64,000 nt of DNA from Ruminococcaceae bacterium R-25 (GTDB lineage Bacteria; Bacillota; Clostridia; Saccharofermentanales; Saccharofermentanaceae): the NCBI GenBank assembly GCA_003149065.1, contig QGFZ01000001.1, forward strand, positions 1,426,001 through 1,490,000, given 5' to 3'. The position numbers and the translations under genes were made by a program. The notes under the pieces are model-generated. The model ran no database searches. It saw only the letters and a list, made by a program, of their open reading frames with translations, and had not been told where the DNA came from. Shown piece by piece: positions 17,458 to 26,279 of the stretch (position 1 is its first letter; each line of letters starts with the position of its first letter).

Positions 17458-17624
17458 ATTTACCACCTCCAATTCTTATATATTTAAACAGGCAATAAAT
17501 AACCTGAGCGAACCATCTGATTAAATGTTACGCCCTTATGGTTTCCTTGATGTTTTCACTCTGTGAATAAAAAGCAAAACAGTTTTTAATAAACCTTGTC
17601 TGTCACAGATTAATAACTTTTCTG

Positions 17625-18152
17625 TCAATATGTCGCCAATATATCGGCAAGAACCTTGGAATAGTCCTTATCTATCAGGATGATCTGCTCTCCTGCTGCA
17701 GAAAAAGCATCTATATACTTCTGATTTTCGGATTTAAGCCAGTCCTTTGAAAGATAAGAATCATCAAGCCTGTTCTCAACATCAGAAGCGTGGTCTTTTA
17801 TATTCTCAAAATGTGAATCTATATATTCATCTGTCAAAGCAAGACAGATAAACCTGATCTTGCTTAAATAATCTTCATCAAGATCCTTCCGCCAGGAAGA
17901 AGGAATATAACAGCCTTCGATTATGAGGTTCTGGTCATTTTCTATAGCGGTCTTTATCATCTCACGGACAACCGGCCACAGATAATCTGTAAGTTCATCA
18001 TCATCTTCAGGCGTAAGATCTGTATTACCGCTTCTTATAAGGCCCATCTTCACATGGTCCATAGACATATAAGGATATTTATATTTCTCGAGCATCTTCT
18101 GGGCCAGAACGGTCTTACCAGTATGGGATGCGCCGGTTATCAGGATAATCAT
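17625..18152 (-). CDS. P-loop nucleotide kinase-like protein
   Basis: A 175-residue small P-loop NTPase. Walker A is GASHTGKT at residues 7-14. The next conserved segment YMSMDHVKMGLIRSGN resembles the substrate lid region of small kinases, and NLIIEGCYIP resembles their second acidic motif. It probably phosphorylates a small molecule, but the substrate is unknown. AGAGGG precedes the ATG at 18152; a GTG five codons upstream would overlap that ribosome site. It is flanked by intergenic regions on both sides. Confidence 0.8.
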   Translation of the reverse strand: MIILITGASHTGKTVLAQKMLEKYKYPYMSMDHVKMGLIRSGNTDLTPEDDDELTDYLWPVVREMIKTAIENDQNLIIEGCYIPSSWRKDLDEDYLSKIRFICLALTDEYIDSHFENIKDHASDVENRLDDSYLSKDWLKSENQKYIDAFSAAGEQIILIDKDYSKVLADILATY

Positions 18153-18282
18153 CTTGTTCCCTCTCACGAGCTTTTGTTATGGTCATTCTAACACAAGATG
18201 GCCTTTGGATTTTGAGTGCTTAACACGAAATACAAAGAAATGAATATGTGCTAACATTAAGTCGTTAAGGGGAATAGGAGAC

Positions 18283-19047
18283 ATGAATATAAAACAGCTT
18301 GAGAACGAGATCGAGAATATGGGTATCGATCCGGAAAACATCAATATTGGTGTTCGCGGACGTTACGATGCCTGTTTTAATCTGATCCACAAAAAGAACG
18401 GAAAGTGGGAGATCTTCTACGGCGAGCAGGGGAAGAAATTCGATGCCCAGTTATTTAGCACTCAGGAAGAAGCCTGCGACGCTTTGGTCAAGCTCCTCCG
18501 CAATCGTCTGAACGACAAAGAACTCGAGGATAAACCCAAATACTGGCACGGATACAGAAGATATGCCGAACGTTATCAGATCAACACCATAACAGGCATT
18601 TTTATCTTCTCAATGCTGTGCGGCATCGCGGGTGCAGGCTATCAGATCTATCTGGGCGAGATAAACTATATGTTCTGGATCTGGATCGGCTGGATCGTAG
18701 TTTTCGGTATCTGCACATACTGTTCCAGAGGTGAAAGAGCGAATGAATTGTTCGAATATATCGGACAGATCTTAGTCCAGCTATTCTGCTTGCTGATTGG
18801 TGTAGCCATCATGATCGTAATGCCGATAGTAAATATACCTCAATACATCTCAGGCGAAACAGATCTGTTTTCTCTCATCGCCACGATCTGCTTAGAGCCG
18901 GTTATGGCTGTTTGGGTGTACTGGAATTACAGGGTCATACGCGATGATTATGGAGATGACTTCAAAGAATACTTTGAAGAGAAAAAGGCTAAAGTCAAAG
19001 AGCGCAAGGAAGCTAAGGCGGCTAACCGTTCAAAAGATAATCCCTGA
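18283..19047 (+). CDS. Membrane protein with an N-terminal immunity-protein-like domain
   Basis: A 254-residue protein. Residues 1-80 are soluble and have the pattern of a small domain common among polymorphic-toxin immunity proteins (GKWEIFYGEQGKK, then FSTQEEACDALVKLL). Residues about 100-215 hold four hydrophobic segments (starting TGIFIFSMLCG and FWIWIGWIVVFG). The C terminus is a charged coiled tail (EYFEEKKAKVKERKEAK). The link to immunity proteins is my recollection of a motif, not a search result. TAGGAG stands six bases before the ATG. The gene ends inside the 3' end of the convergent esterase gene, a 26-base overlap. Confidence 0.65.
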   Translation: MNIKQLENEIENMGIDPENINIGVRGRYDACFNLIHKKNGKWEIFYGEQGKKFDAQLFSTQEEACDALVKLLRNRLNDKELEDKPKYWHGYRRYAERYQINTITGIFIFSMLCGIAGAGYQIYLGEINYMFWIWIGWIVVFGICTYCSRGERANELFEYIGQILVQLFCLLIGVAIMIVMPIVNIPQYISGETDLFSLIATICLEPVMAVWVYWNYRVIRDDYGDDFKEYFEEKKAKVKERKEAKAANRSKDNP

Positions 19048-19891
19048 CCTTCTTTAAGACCGTTTGGTTTTCATCAGTATAAGGCTTGAAGATAATACCT
19101 GTGTGTCCGTCTTTTCCATATTCGAAAAGGCGGTGCTCCACAGACTTTTTCGTCAGCACATTATCGAAGTAATAAGTCATCTTCTTAAGAACATCTTTGG
19201 AATTAGTAAGAAGTGCTGCCTTAGGCAGTCTTGTGATGTATTCGTTATTCTCTGCCGTCAGATACTTATATCTCTTATCGTCCTTATAACCTTTTGGGAA
19301 TATCATCTTACGCATGCCCCAATAAGCAATGCTGCTCTTATAGAAATGCATAAGGCCGCAGTCCGTGATCAGGCCCTTATACTTGTAATCGCGCTCTTTA
19401 AGTCCGAAATCAGAAAGCATCTCTTGCGAACTGCTGAGCATGCACTCTGTAAACGCGAGAACGCCGCCTGAGGAGTGTCCGGCTATGTATAGCTGGTCAG
19501 TATCGCCTTCATACTCTCCCGCGCGTTCCAGCGCAAATCTGACGCCTTTATCGATATCTTCTACCTGATCGAAAACAGTCCATTCGGGATAAGCGAGTCT
19601 GACATTTAATTCGAAAACGACAAAGCCTAGTCTTGCCATATAGTTTCCGAAGAGCCTGTTCATCGCTTTGTCTTCGGAAATAAAACCGCCGCCGTGGATA
19701 TCAATGAGGACCGGCTTCTTTGTTCCGTCCTTTTTGACATAGATATCCATAGTGTGACCGGGATTGTTATCTTTGATATAACTTACATCTTTTATTTCAG
19801 AGACTTCTTTGGGCAGACACGACAGATCGAGCTTACCGACATCTGTCTTAAGCGCTATCTCTCCGGATTTTTTCATTATCCAGTTGATCAT
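19022..19891 (-). CDS. Alpha/beta hydrolase (HSL-type esterase)
   Basis: A 289-residue esterase/lipase. The oxyanion-hole motif HGGG is at residues 66-69 (IDIHGGGFIS) and the nucleophile elbow GHSSG at 138-142 (Ser140). The catalytic His should be in GKDGHTG near residue 262. There is no signal peptide, so it acts in the cytoplasm on short-chain esters or acylated small molecules. GGGAG precedes the ATG. It follows the metallo-beta-lactamase gene by 13 bases and probably shares its transcript. Confidence 0.88.
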   Translation of the reverse strand: MINWIMKKSGEIALKTDVGKLDLSCLPKEVSEIKDVSYIKDNNPGHTMDIYVKKDGTKKPVLIDIHGGGFISEDKAMNRLFGNYMARLGFVVFELNVRLAYPEWTVFDQVEDIDKGVRFALERAGEYEGDTDQLYIAGHSSGGVLAFTECMLSSSQEMLSDFGLKERDYKYKGLITDCGLMHFYKSSIAYWGMRKMIFPKGYKDDKRYKYLTAENNEYITRLPKAALLTNSKDVLKKMTYYFDNVLTKKSVEHRLFEYGKDGHTGIIFKPYTDENQTVLKKVRDYLLNG

Positions 19892-19904
19892 GAGATACTC
19901 CCAG

Positions 19905-20714
19905 TCACTCTTTCAAAGGGCAGATGACTTTCCAGTCTTTATGAGAATATTCTATTCCCCTGCCCGCATGGTTTTCGACTTCTGTACCTTCCAATTTTCC
20001 GGCAACTATTGCTTCCATAGCATCAACCATATCATCAAGTTCATTGATCGCGATTGGTTCATAACTGAAGTGTCCGTTATAAATCTTCTCGATACCGGCT
20101 TGGGTTAAGATATCGCGGTTCTTCTTAAGCGATTCAAGATATGTTTTAGGATCTTCAGATTCTTCCAGGAAGAGCCAGAGATTTTCTATGATCGAATCGC
20201 CCGAAAAGCATATCTTATCCGTACGATCGACAAGCACTATGCTGCCCTTTGTATGTCCCGGCATCTCATATACTTCAAGTGTCTTTCCGCCAAGATCGAT
20301 GACGTCACCTTCCGATATATTTTGAGGCTCCGGGAAATTCACTTCTTCGGCATCGATTTCTTTAACGAAATCCCCGTAGAAATCCTGAACCCATGGCTCG
20401 TTGATCATCATCGAAAACTCCATGATGATCTCATAATACATAAACTTGTCAGCAGAATTCAGATAGCAATTTTCGAACCAGTGATTTCCAAGCACATGAT
20501 CTATATGTCCGTGGGTATTAACGACAGTAACCGGAAGATCCGTATAGTGTTCAACAAGTTCCTTAAGATTTGTAAGGCCGTAAGCAGTATCTATAAGGCA
20601 TGCTTTCTTTTCGCCAAGAACCAGGTAAATAGATGCATTACGCTGCTCATAAAACTTATATATGCCTTTTGCTATTTCTTCTACAAAGTAGATTCCGTGT
20701 TCTGTCTCTGCCAT
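19905..20714 (-). CDS. Metallo-beta-lactamase fold hydrolase
   Basis: A 269-residue MBL-fold protein. The metal site is THGHIDH (His68, His70, Asp72, His73). The further ligands are the His in MPGHTKGSI and the Asp in CFSGDSI, with YNGHFS near the end. This is a generic thiolesterase/glyoxalase-II-like type whose substrate cannot be told from the sequence. It lies between the acyltransferase and the esterase genes with small gaps (11 and 13 bases), suggesting a three-gene unit dealing with acyl or ester chemistry. Confidence 0.9.
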   Translation of the reverse strand: MAETEHGIYFVEEIAKGIYKFYEQRNASIYLVLGEKKACLIDTAYGLTNLKELVEHYTDLPVTVVNTHGHIDHVLGNHWFENCYLNSADKFMYYEIIMEFSMMINEPWVQDFYGDFVKEIDAEEVNFPEPQNISEGDVIDLGGKTLEVYEMPGHTKGSIVLVDRTDKICFSGDSIIENLWLFLEESEDPKTYLESLKKNRDILTQAGIEKIYNGHFSYEPIAINELDDMVDAMEAIVAGKLEGTEVENHAGRGIEYSHKDWKVICPLKE

Positions 20715-20725
20715 AAAATTATCTG

Positions 20726-22006
20726 TTACTCTTCTTTCTCGGAAGAAGTCTTTCCTTTCGATAACTTATACAGTTCTTCTGCAGCAATCCTCGTCTTGGC
20801 TACTATATCGCCTTCTTTCGGGAAACAGAAATACAAACAGTCGTTGGTACCGATAGACACGATATCGCCGATCTCATACCAGAAGTAATCCGAATTGACG
20901 CTGTAAGATGCGCTCGGAGACTGCTCGTAATGGAGCTTGCCGTCACAGCCGTCAAGCACAAAGCCGTTTGCGTCGTGGTGGAGCGTTCCGGTTCCGACCA
21001 TATACAGCGCCTTGGAATCTTTAAGTATCGCTATGTCGCACGGAACATCAAGCTTATATGTTCCATTCTCAAGTTCTTCCTTAAACTGCTCGCGTTCCCA
21101 AGCAAACCAGTCAGGCACATGTGTAAACTTCGGTTCGACGTTAACACCCTTAAGTCTGCCCAATGTATCGAGTTCATATGTGGCACCGCACTTCTTGCAT
21201 TTCAGCGTGATACCGGAACCCTCGGTCTCACCTTCAGTCAAGCAGTGAGGACACTTATAAAGGATCCTGTTAAGGCCGTCAGCCCTGAACGGTTCATCTA
21301 TCTCAATCTTGTTATCCTGCTGCCATTTGAAGTAATCGAAAGTGAACGCTTTATCAAGCACTTCATCTATCTGCCTTACCTTCGTATTTGCGAGCTCATC
21401 AGAAGTAAAAAGGCACTTCATCTCGCATGATACTTTAACGTCTCTTTTCTGGAGATTGTTATACAAAGGATCTCTTGTGAAAGCACCGTAAGTTGTGATC
21501 ATAACAACGGGATATTTCAGCTTCTTAAGGAGTACACCCATTCTTCTGGGGATCCTTGTACCCGTGCCGTCCAGAGAATAACCTGCTTCAGGATACATGA
21601 GAACGCTTGCCTTATTAACGCTCATAGCGTAATCCATGTCGGAAATAAGAGACATGTCGGATACGAATTTTCTCGTGGGAATGCATCCCAAAGATCTCAT
21701 CAGACCCTCTTTGCCTACAAGAGCATCTGATGTGCAGACAATGCTGAAAGGACGTCCCTTAAGCACTTCGAAAGCAATTGCAAGATCCGTAAAGCTGCAA
21801 TGGTTCATCAGGATCATCCAGGGACCGTCGCCAGCTTTCTCCATATCGACTTTCCTGCATGTGAAATCAACCTGCTTGAGCTCGCCCTTAAGTCCGGTGC
21901 GCGCAACAAAAGCAAGGAGCTTGGAAGGCTTCTTCGGCTTCTTATGTTCCCAGGAAGGAAGGGACATTACTTCGTCATAAGTCAGGGTTTTGGTCTTGAT
22001 CTTCAT
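20726..22006 (-). CDS. 1-acylglycerol-3-phosphate acyltransferase-like protein with zinc ribbon
   Basis: A 426-residue protein. The acyltransferase motif H-x4-D is at His69-Asp74 (MNHCSFTD), and LMYPEAGYSLDGTG gives the acceptor-binding block. Around residues 250-275 there is a C-x2-C...C-x2-C zinc ribbon (CPHCLTEGE, then CKKCGATYE), followed by an acidic C-terminal domain of unknown role. The PlsC-like part would acylate a glycerolipid or similar acceptor. No clear ribosome site is seen before the ATG, which lies 41 bases after rfbG, so it may be cotranscribed with the polysaccharide operon or start separately. Confidence 0.82.
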   Translation of the reverse strand: MKIKTKTLTYDEVMSLPSWEHKKPKKPSKLLAFVARTGLKGELKQVDFTCRKVDMEKAGDGPWMILMNHCSFTDLAIAFEVLKGRPFSIVCTSDALVGKEGLMRSLGCIPTRKFVSDMSLISDMDYAMSVNKASVLMYPEAGYSLDGTGTRIPRRMGVLLKKLKYPVVMITTYGAFTRDPLYNNLQKRDVKVSCEMKCLFTSDELANTKVRQIDEVLDKAFTFDYFKWQQDNKIEIDEPFRADGLNRILYKCPHCLTEGETEGSGITLKCKKCGATYELDTLGRLKGVNVEPKFTHVPDWFAWEREQFKEELENGTYKLDVPCDIAILKDSKALYMVGTGTLHHDANGFVLDGCDGKLHYEQSPSASYSVNSDYFWYEIGDIVSIGTNDCLYFCFPKEGDIVAKTRIAAEELYKLSKGKTSSEKEE

Positions 22007-22047
22007 AAGTATTAATTGAACTTAAATCCGTAATTGCAAAAAGCCGA

Positions 22048-23160
22048 TCACTCAGGTTTAGTTGCCAGATATTCAACTATCTGTTCATCCATAACTTTAA
22101 GAGTATCATCGCCTGTAAGATATGCGATTGTCCACTCGATGATCTTATCCATCTCGGTATCAATATGCCATCTGTTGAAAAGATTCAATTCAGCCTTGAT
22201 CTTGGAACTGTCCAGCTTAAGGAATCCAGCCTCATGAGGACCACCATCAGATCTGTTTTCCCACGCTGCTCCATTAAGCCCTTTCAATCCGGCTTTTTCA
22301 TTCCACTTGCTGCAGAACAGTTCAACGAGAGTTCCGGTGGTAACACAGTCACCATCATCAGGTCCGATATTATAACTGTCTGCAATACTTATATCGTCAT
22401 ACTGCTCTGCTGCAACAGTAAGATAGCCTACAACAGGTTCTAATACATGCTGATACGGGCGTGTCGAATAGGGATTTCTTACTATGATCGTCTCGCCTTT
22501 TTGCACGGCACGGATGCAGTCAGGGATAATCCTGTCTGTCGCAAAATCGCCTCCGCCTAAAACATTTCCCGCACGGCAAGTTGAAATAGCAACTTTCCTG
22601 CCATCCTTCATAATGCCTGTCTCACCGCCGAAAAAGGAATTCTTATAGCTGCTTGTAACAAGTTCTGAACAGGACTTTGAATTTGAATAAGGATCAAATC
22701 CGTTGAGGATATCATCTTCCCTGTACCCTCTTTCCCACTCAAAGTTACGATAAACCTTATCAGTTGTTACGTTAACAAAAGACTTTACCGATCCGGTAAG
22801 GCGGACGCACTCCAATACGTTAACAGTACCCATTACATTAACATCATAGGTATATACAGGTTCCTTATATGATTCGCGGACAAGGGGCTGTGCCGCCATA
22901 TGGATGACGATCTCCGGCTGAACTTCCGAGAACACCTTCTTCAAATACTCAAGATTCCTTACATCACCTTCAAAAGAATGGATCCTGTTTGCCATATCAC
23001 AGATATCAAACAGGCTGGGATCCGTAGGAGGATTCAATGCATAGCCATATACATCTGCTCCAAGGTGAAGCAAAGTTTCACACATCCATGTACCTTTAAA
23101 ACCGGTGTGTCCTGTTATAAGAACCTTTTTACCGCTATAGAATTCCGATAGCTCGCGCAC
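22048..23160 (-). CDS. rfbG: CDP-glucose 4,6-dehydratase
   Basis: A 370-residue extended SDR. The NAD site is TGHTGFKG (16-23), the active-site segment is NVTTDKVY (130-137), and the catalytic pair is Tyr158 and Lys162 (PYSNSKSC). The N terminus and the later CRAGNVLGGGDFA and RPYQHVLEP segments are characteristic of RfbG. It converts CDP-glucose to CDP-4-keto-6-deoxyglucose, the branching intermediate for the 3,6-dideoxyhexoses. The start is GTG at 23160 with GGGGG seven bases before it. It is the last biosynthetic gene of the operon and is far from rfbF and rfbH (12 kb upstream), an unusual order. Confidence 0.95.
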   Translation of the reverse strand: MRELSEFYSGKKVLITGHTGFKGTWMCETLLHLGADVYGYALNPPTDPSLFDICDMANRIHSFEGDVRNLEYLKKVFSEVQPEIVIHMAAQPLVRESYKEPVYTYDVNVMGTVNVLECVRLTGSVKSFVNVTTDKVYRNFEWERGYREDDILNGFDPYSNSKSCSELVTSSYKNSFFGGETGIMKDGRKVAISTCRAGNVLGGGDFATDRIIPDCIRAVQKGETIIVRNPYSTRPYQHVLEPVVGYLTVAAEQYDDISIADSYNIGPDDGDCVTTGTLVELFCSKWNEKAGLKGLNGAAWENRSDGGPHEAGFLKLDSSKIKAELNLFNRWHIDTEMDKIIEWTIAYLTGDDTLKVMDEQIVEYLATKPE

Positions 23161-23189
23161 TTTATACCCCCTGAAAACTTGTCTAATTC

Positions 23190-24179
23190 TTAGGTTGTTT
23201 CTTCTTTATCTTTCTTTCCTGTTTCCGTAACCACATCATCATCGAAATTGAATCTTTTCTCCTCAACAACAAGCGGACGGTTAATAACACGTGTATTAAT
23301 ATTCAGTATGTATTCGCCGATAATACCTATGAAGAGCAGCTGGATTCCTCCGATAAAGAAAACACCGATAGTAACAGGTGCCATACCGGCATCAAATCCA
23401 TACCAATTAATCAACTTCAATACAAGATATACGATCGCCACAATAAAACTGATTGCAGATATGATCAAACCGATAAAGGTAGCTAGTCTCAATCCGACTT
23501 TTGTATACGAAGTAAAGGACAACATTGCCGCATCGTACAAAGAATAGAAATTGTTATGTGTCTTACCTGCACGGCGTTTCTGCTGCTCGTATTCAATCTC
23601 AATACGGTTAAACCCTTCTCCGTACTCAGCCACAATACCGCGCATAAACGGGATAGGATCATGAAGATTTCTCATAAGATCGATAAAGCTCTTGTCATAC
23701 AATCCGAAACCCGTAAAGTGCTCGATCATCTTTACATTGGACATTTTCTTGATCATCTTGTAATAGATGGAGCGCAGCATATAAATAAATGCGTTTTCTT
23801 TGCTTGAAGACTTTATGGCGCTGACGATCTTATGTCCCTTTTCCCATTCCTCAACAAAGCGCGGGATCAGTTCAATCGGATCCTGGAAATCACAGCATAC
23901 GGATATTGCGCAATCACCTGTACATTGGCACATAGCATGGAACGGGGAATTAAACTGACCGAAGTTAGTTACATTAAAGATCACCTTGACCTTTTTATTA
24001 CCTTCGCAAAGTTTTATCAGCTTGCCGCGTGTCCCGTCATTTGATGCATTATCAGCAAAAATAATCTCGTAATCATACTGGGGAAGGCTGGTGGTAAGCT
24101 CTTTGACAACCGCTTCACAAATCGGCTCCACATTATCTACTTCATTATAGCAAGGAATTATAATACTGATCTTTTTCAC
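23190..24179 (-). CDS. Polyprenyl-phosphate glycosyltransferase (GT2, DPM1/GtrB-like)
   Basis: A 329-residue GT2 enzyme. Its N-terminal catalytic domain has IIPCYNEVDNVE, IIFADNASNDGT and CCDFQDPIELIPRFVEEW, typical of the DPM1/GtrB/ArnC group. Two membrane helices lie at about 230-260 and 270-295. Such enzymes put one sugar on undecaprenyl phosphate, which is then flipped and used outside by a GT-C transferase. The start is GTG with AAGGAGC before it. The large membrane protein at the head of this operon (37024-38655) could be that partner. Confidence 0.88.
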   Translation of the reverse strand: MKKISIIIPCYNEVDNVEPICEAVVKELTTSLPQYDYEIIFADNASNDGTRGKLIKLCEGNKKVKVIFNVTNFGQFNSPFHAMCQCTGDCAISVCCDFQDPIELIPRFVEEWEKGHKIVSAIKSSSKENAFIYMLRSIYYKMIKKMSNVKMIEHFTGFGLYDKSFIDLMRNLHDPIPFMRGIVAEYGEGFNRIEIEYEQQKRRAGKTHNNFYSLYDAAMLSFTSYTKVGLRLATFIGLIISAISFIVAIVYLVLKLINWYGFDAGMAPVTIGVFFIGGIQLLFIGIIGEYILNINTRVINRPLVVEEKRFNFDDDVVTETGKKDKEETT

Positions 24180-24193
24180 CGAATTGCTCCTTA

Positions 24194-25135
24194 TTAATCA
24201 AATGATATTGATTCTATAATATCACGAATAGAATCTTTGAACGGTATCTCCCGATACTCAATTCCGTATTTTCCGATCCCGTTCAAGCTCGGAACAGAAG
24301 GAAAACCCTCGTTGTCTCCGAAAGACAGCTGAGAAGTGCTTGAACAGACATCATACATATCCATCACATATTCCTTCAGTGGACGCGATATGCTGTTTGC
24401 AATATTTATGATCTCTCCGGATTCTTCCGGATTCACATCCTCTCTGATCTTCTTATAGACAAGGATGACCAGCTCCGCTATATCTCTGACATCAAGATAA
24501 TTCCACATCTGGGTGCATGCGCCAAACTGCATCGGCTCATTTTTAAGGAATTTCTTGCAGGCAGTCATGATCAATGACCAGGGATGGTCTCCGGGACCCA
24601 TCGCACTGAACACCCTGAAATGAACATATCTCATGCCGTTCTCTTTGCAATACTCTTTCGCGAATTCGTAGAACTCCTTTTTCTTCGCGCCATAAGCACT
24701 AAGAGAAGAATCCGGCATTGTCTCTTCAATGATCCCGGCATCTCCCGGATATTCGGCGCGGCTTCCTAGATCTGCGAAAATGGAACACTTAAGGTCTGCT
24801 GCACATTTAAGGCACTGCTTCGAGAAAACGACATTCTCATCCTGTATATCGTAATCGTTAACCCCGTCCCTGTTTACTCCGCCCCACGCAAGATTGAACC
24901 ATGCATCATAAACCGGCTTTTCAAACTTATCTGCTGAAACATCCTTAAGATCAGAGATCACGAAAGAAAGATTGGAAATCTCCGTGCCGTTCTTCTCAAG
25001 GAAGTCGACCAGTTCCGTTTTCTTTCCTTCTGACCTTATTACGGCGCATAAGGAATAACCCTTTGATAAAAAGGCCGATATCAGGTGTTTACCTATAAAT
25101 CCGGATGCTCCGGTAATTACAATAGAACTGTTCAT
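24194..25135 (-). CDS. NAD-dependent epimerase/reductase (extended SDR) A
   Basis: A 313-residue SDR. The nucleotide site is TGASGFIGKH near the N terminus, and the catalytic Y-x3-K is in SAYGAKKKE. Segments FNLAWGGVNRDG and LGSRAEYPGD resemble 4-ketoreductases of branched-sugar pathways. It is clearly paralogous to the SDR at 26280-27209, which has DLAWEGSDQG and GSQAEYG at the same places. The pair brackets the C-methyltransferase gene, so I infer that both act on the C-methylated CDP-keto sugar, one perhaps as epimerase and one as reductase. The ATG at 25135 is preferred over an in-frame TTG two codons earlier. Confidence 0.82.
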   Translation of the reverse strand: MNSSIVITGASGFIGKHLISAFLSKGYSLCAVIRSEGKKTELVDFLEKNGTEISNLSFVISDLKDVSADKFEKPVYDAWFNLAWGGVNRDGVNDYDIQDENVVFSKQCLKCAADLKCSIFADLGSRAEYPGDAGIIEETMPDSSLSAYGAKKKEFYEFAKEYCKENGMRYVHFRVFSAMGPGDHPWSLIMTACKKFLKNEPMQFGACTQMWNYLDVRDIAELVILVYKKIREDVNPEESGEIINIANSISRPLKEYVMDMYDVCSSTSQLSFGDNEGFPSVPSLNGIGKYGIEYREIPFKDSIRDIIESISFD

Positions 25136-25146
25136 TCTCAAAGACC

Positions 25147-26271
25147 TTATAAAACTAAAACCTCATCATCCTTAACTGCCAGAATATATTTCATATCAGG
25201 AACATTATCGCGTATTTGCTTTGCGATTTCTTTTGAAAATGCAGGTGCCATGATAATGATCAGGTCAGGCTTATCCGCATATGCCCTTTTAGGATCGACA
25301 ATTGCCAGGTGAGATACGGTAGAATATGCATTCCACTTAAGAGGAGAAGAATCCACGATATACTGCGGTTCAAACTGCAGTTCCAGCGTTGCCATCATAG
25401 TCAGACCCTGATGGCTGGCTCCCCAAACAGCAATTTTCTCAATATCCTTATGTGACTCAACAAAAGAATTGAGTTTTTGTTCGATCTTTATTCTCTGGCC
25501 TTCAAAATCCGGAAGCACAACAGGAGTTCTCTTCCTGACAATAATCTGTGTTGTATCACCGTTGAATCTGCTGACCTCGCAGACATCAAAACCGTTCAGC
25601 AAAAACAGATTTTGCAGAGCACGCTCGGTATAGTATGCGATATGATCTCTCATAAACTCATAGTAACTGGCCTTTTCGATGAAATATTCAAAGCTGGGAA
25701 CAGTAAGAAGTCCGATTCCGCCTTCCTTCAGGTTATTGTAGATTCCCTCAACCATCGATACAGGATCTGGCTGGTGCTCAAGATAATTAAATGACACGAA
25801 TGCATCAAAAGGTCCGTTTGGATCTATATAATCACGGTCAACAAAACCTTTATTGACAGTTAAACCGTTCTTCTCTGCTTTTTGAATAAGATCGTCATTG
25901 TGTTCAACACCGGAAGCAGAAACACCCAGGCCATCCAACAGAGCAAGGAACTCTCCTCCTCCGCAGCCGACTTCCCATACTTTCTTGCCGGAGAGATCAT
26001 ATTTTTCGATCAGGTCCTTATATTGTTTGATACGCAATTTCTTTAATGTCTGAGACAGACCGACTGCACGGATCACATCTTTATAGTAATATACCGGAGA
26101 GCAGTCAAACTGAATCAATCCGCAATATTCACACTCATAGAGATTAAGCAACATTCCCTTATCATCATCAAGTTCATGTTCTGCAGGAAGAAACTGAACC
26201 CTTGAAGGCATATTATCCATTTGGAATATTTTTTTCTTAAGCAACCGTTTGCAGATAATACATTCACTCAT
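25147..26271 (-). CDS. NDP-sugar C-methyltransferase
   Basis: A 374-residue SAM-dependent methyltransferase of the TylC3-like type. It has an N-terminal zinc site (Cys4, Cys7, Cys47, Cys50), a SAM-binding motif WEVGCGGGEF at 99-108, and a C-terminal domain with IAVWGASHQG and ILAVKDDEV that closes over the sugar. These enzymes add a methyl group to carbon 3 of an NDP-4-keto sugar. In this operon the obvious substrate is CDP-4-keto-6-deoxyglucose from RfbG. GAGG before the ATG supports the start. It lies between two paralogous SDR genes with gaps of 8 and 11 bases. Confidence 0.88.
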   Translation of the reverse strand: MSECIICKRLLKKKIFQMDNMPSRVQFLPAEHELDDDKGMLLNLYECEYCGLIQFDCSPVYYYKDVIRAVGLSQTLKKLRIKQYKDLIEKYDLSGKKVWEVGCGGGEFLALLDGLGVSASGVEHNDDLIQKAEKNGLTVNKGFVDRDYIDPNGPFDAFVSFNYLEHQPDPVSMVEGIYNNLKEGGIGLLTVPSFEYFIEKASYYEFMRDHIAYYTERALQNLFLLNGFDVCEVSRFNGDTTQIIVRKRTPVVLPDFEGQRIKIEQKLNSFVESHKDIEKIAVWGASHQGLTMMATLELQFEPQYIVDSSPLKWNAYSTVSHLAIVDPKRAYADKPDLIIIMAPAFSKEIAKQIRDNVPDMKYILAVKDDEVLVL

Positions 26272-26279
26272 ACACTACC

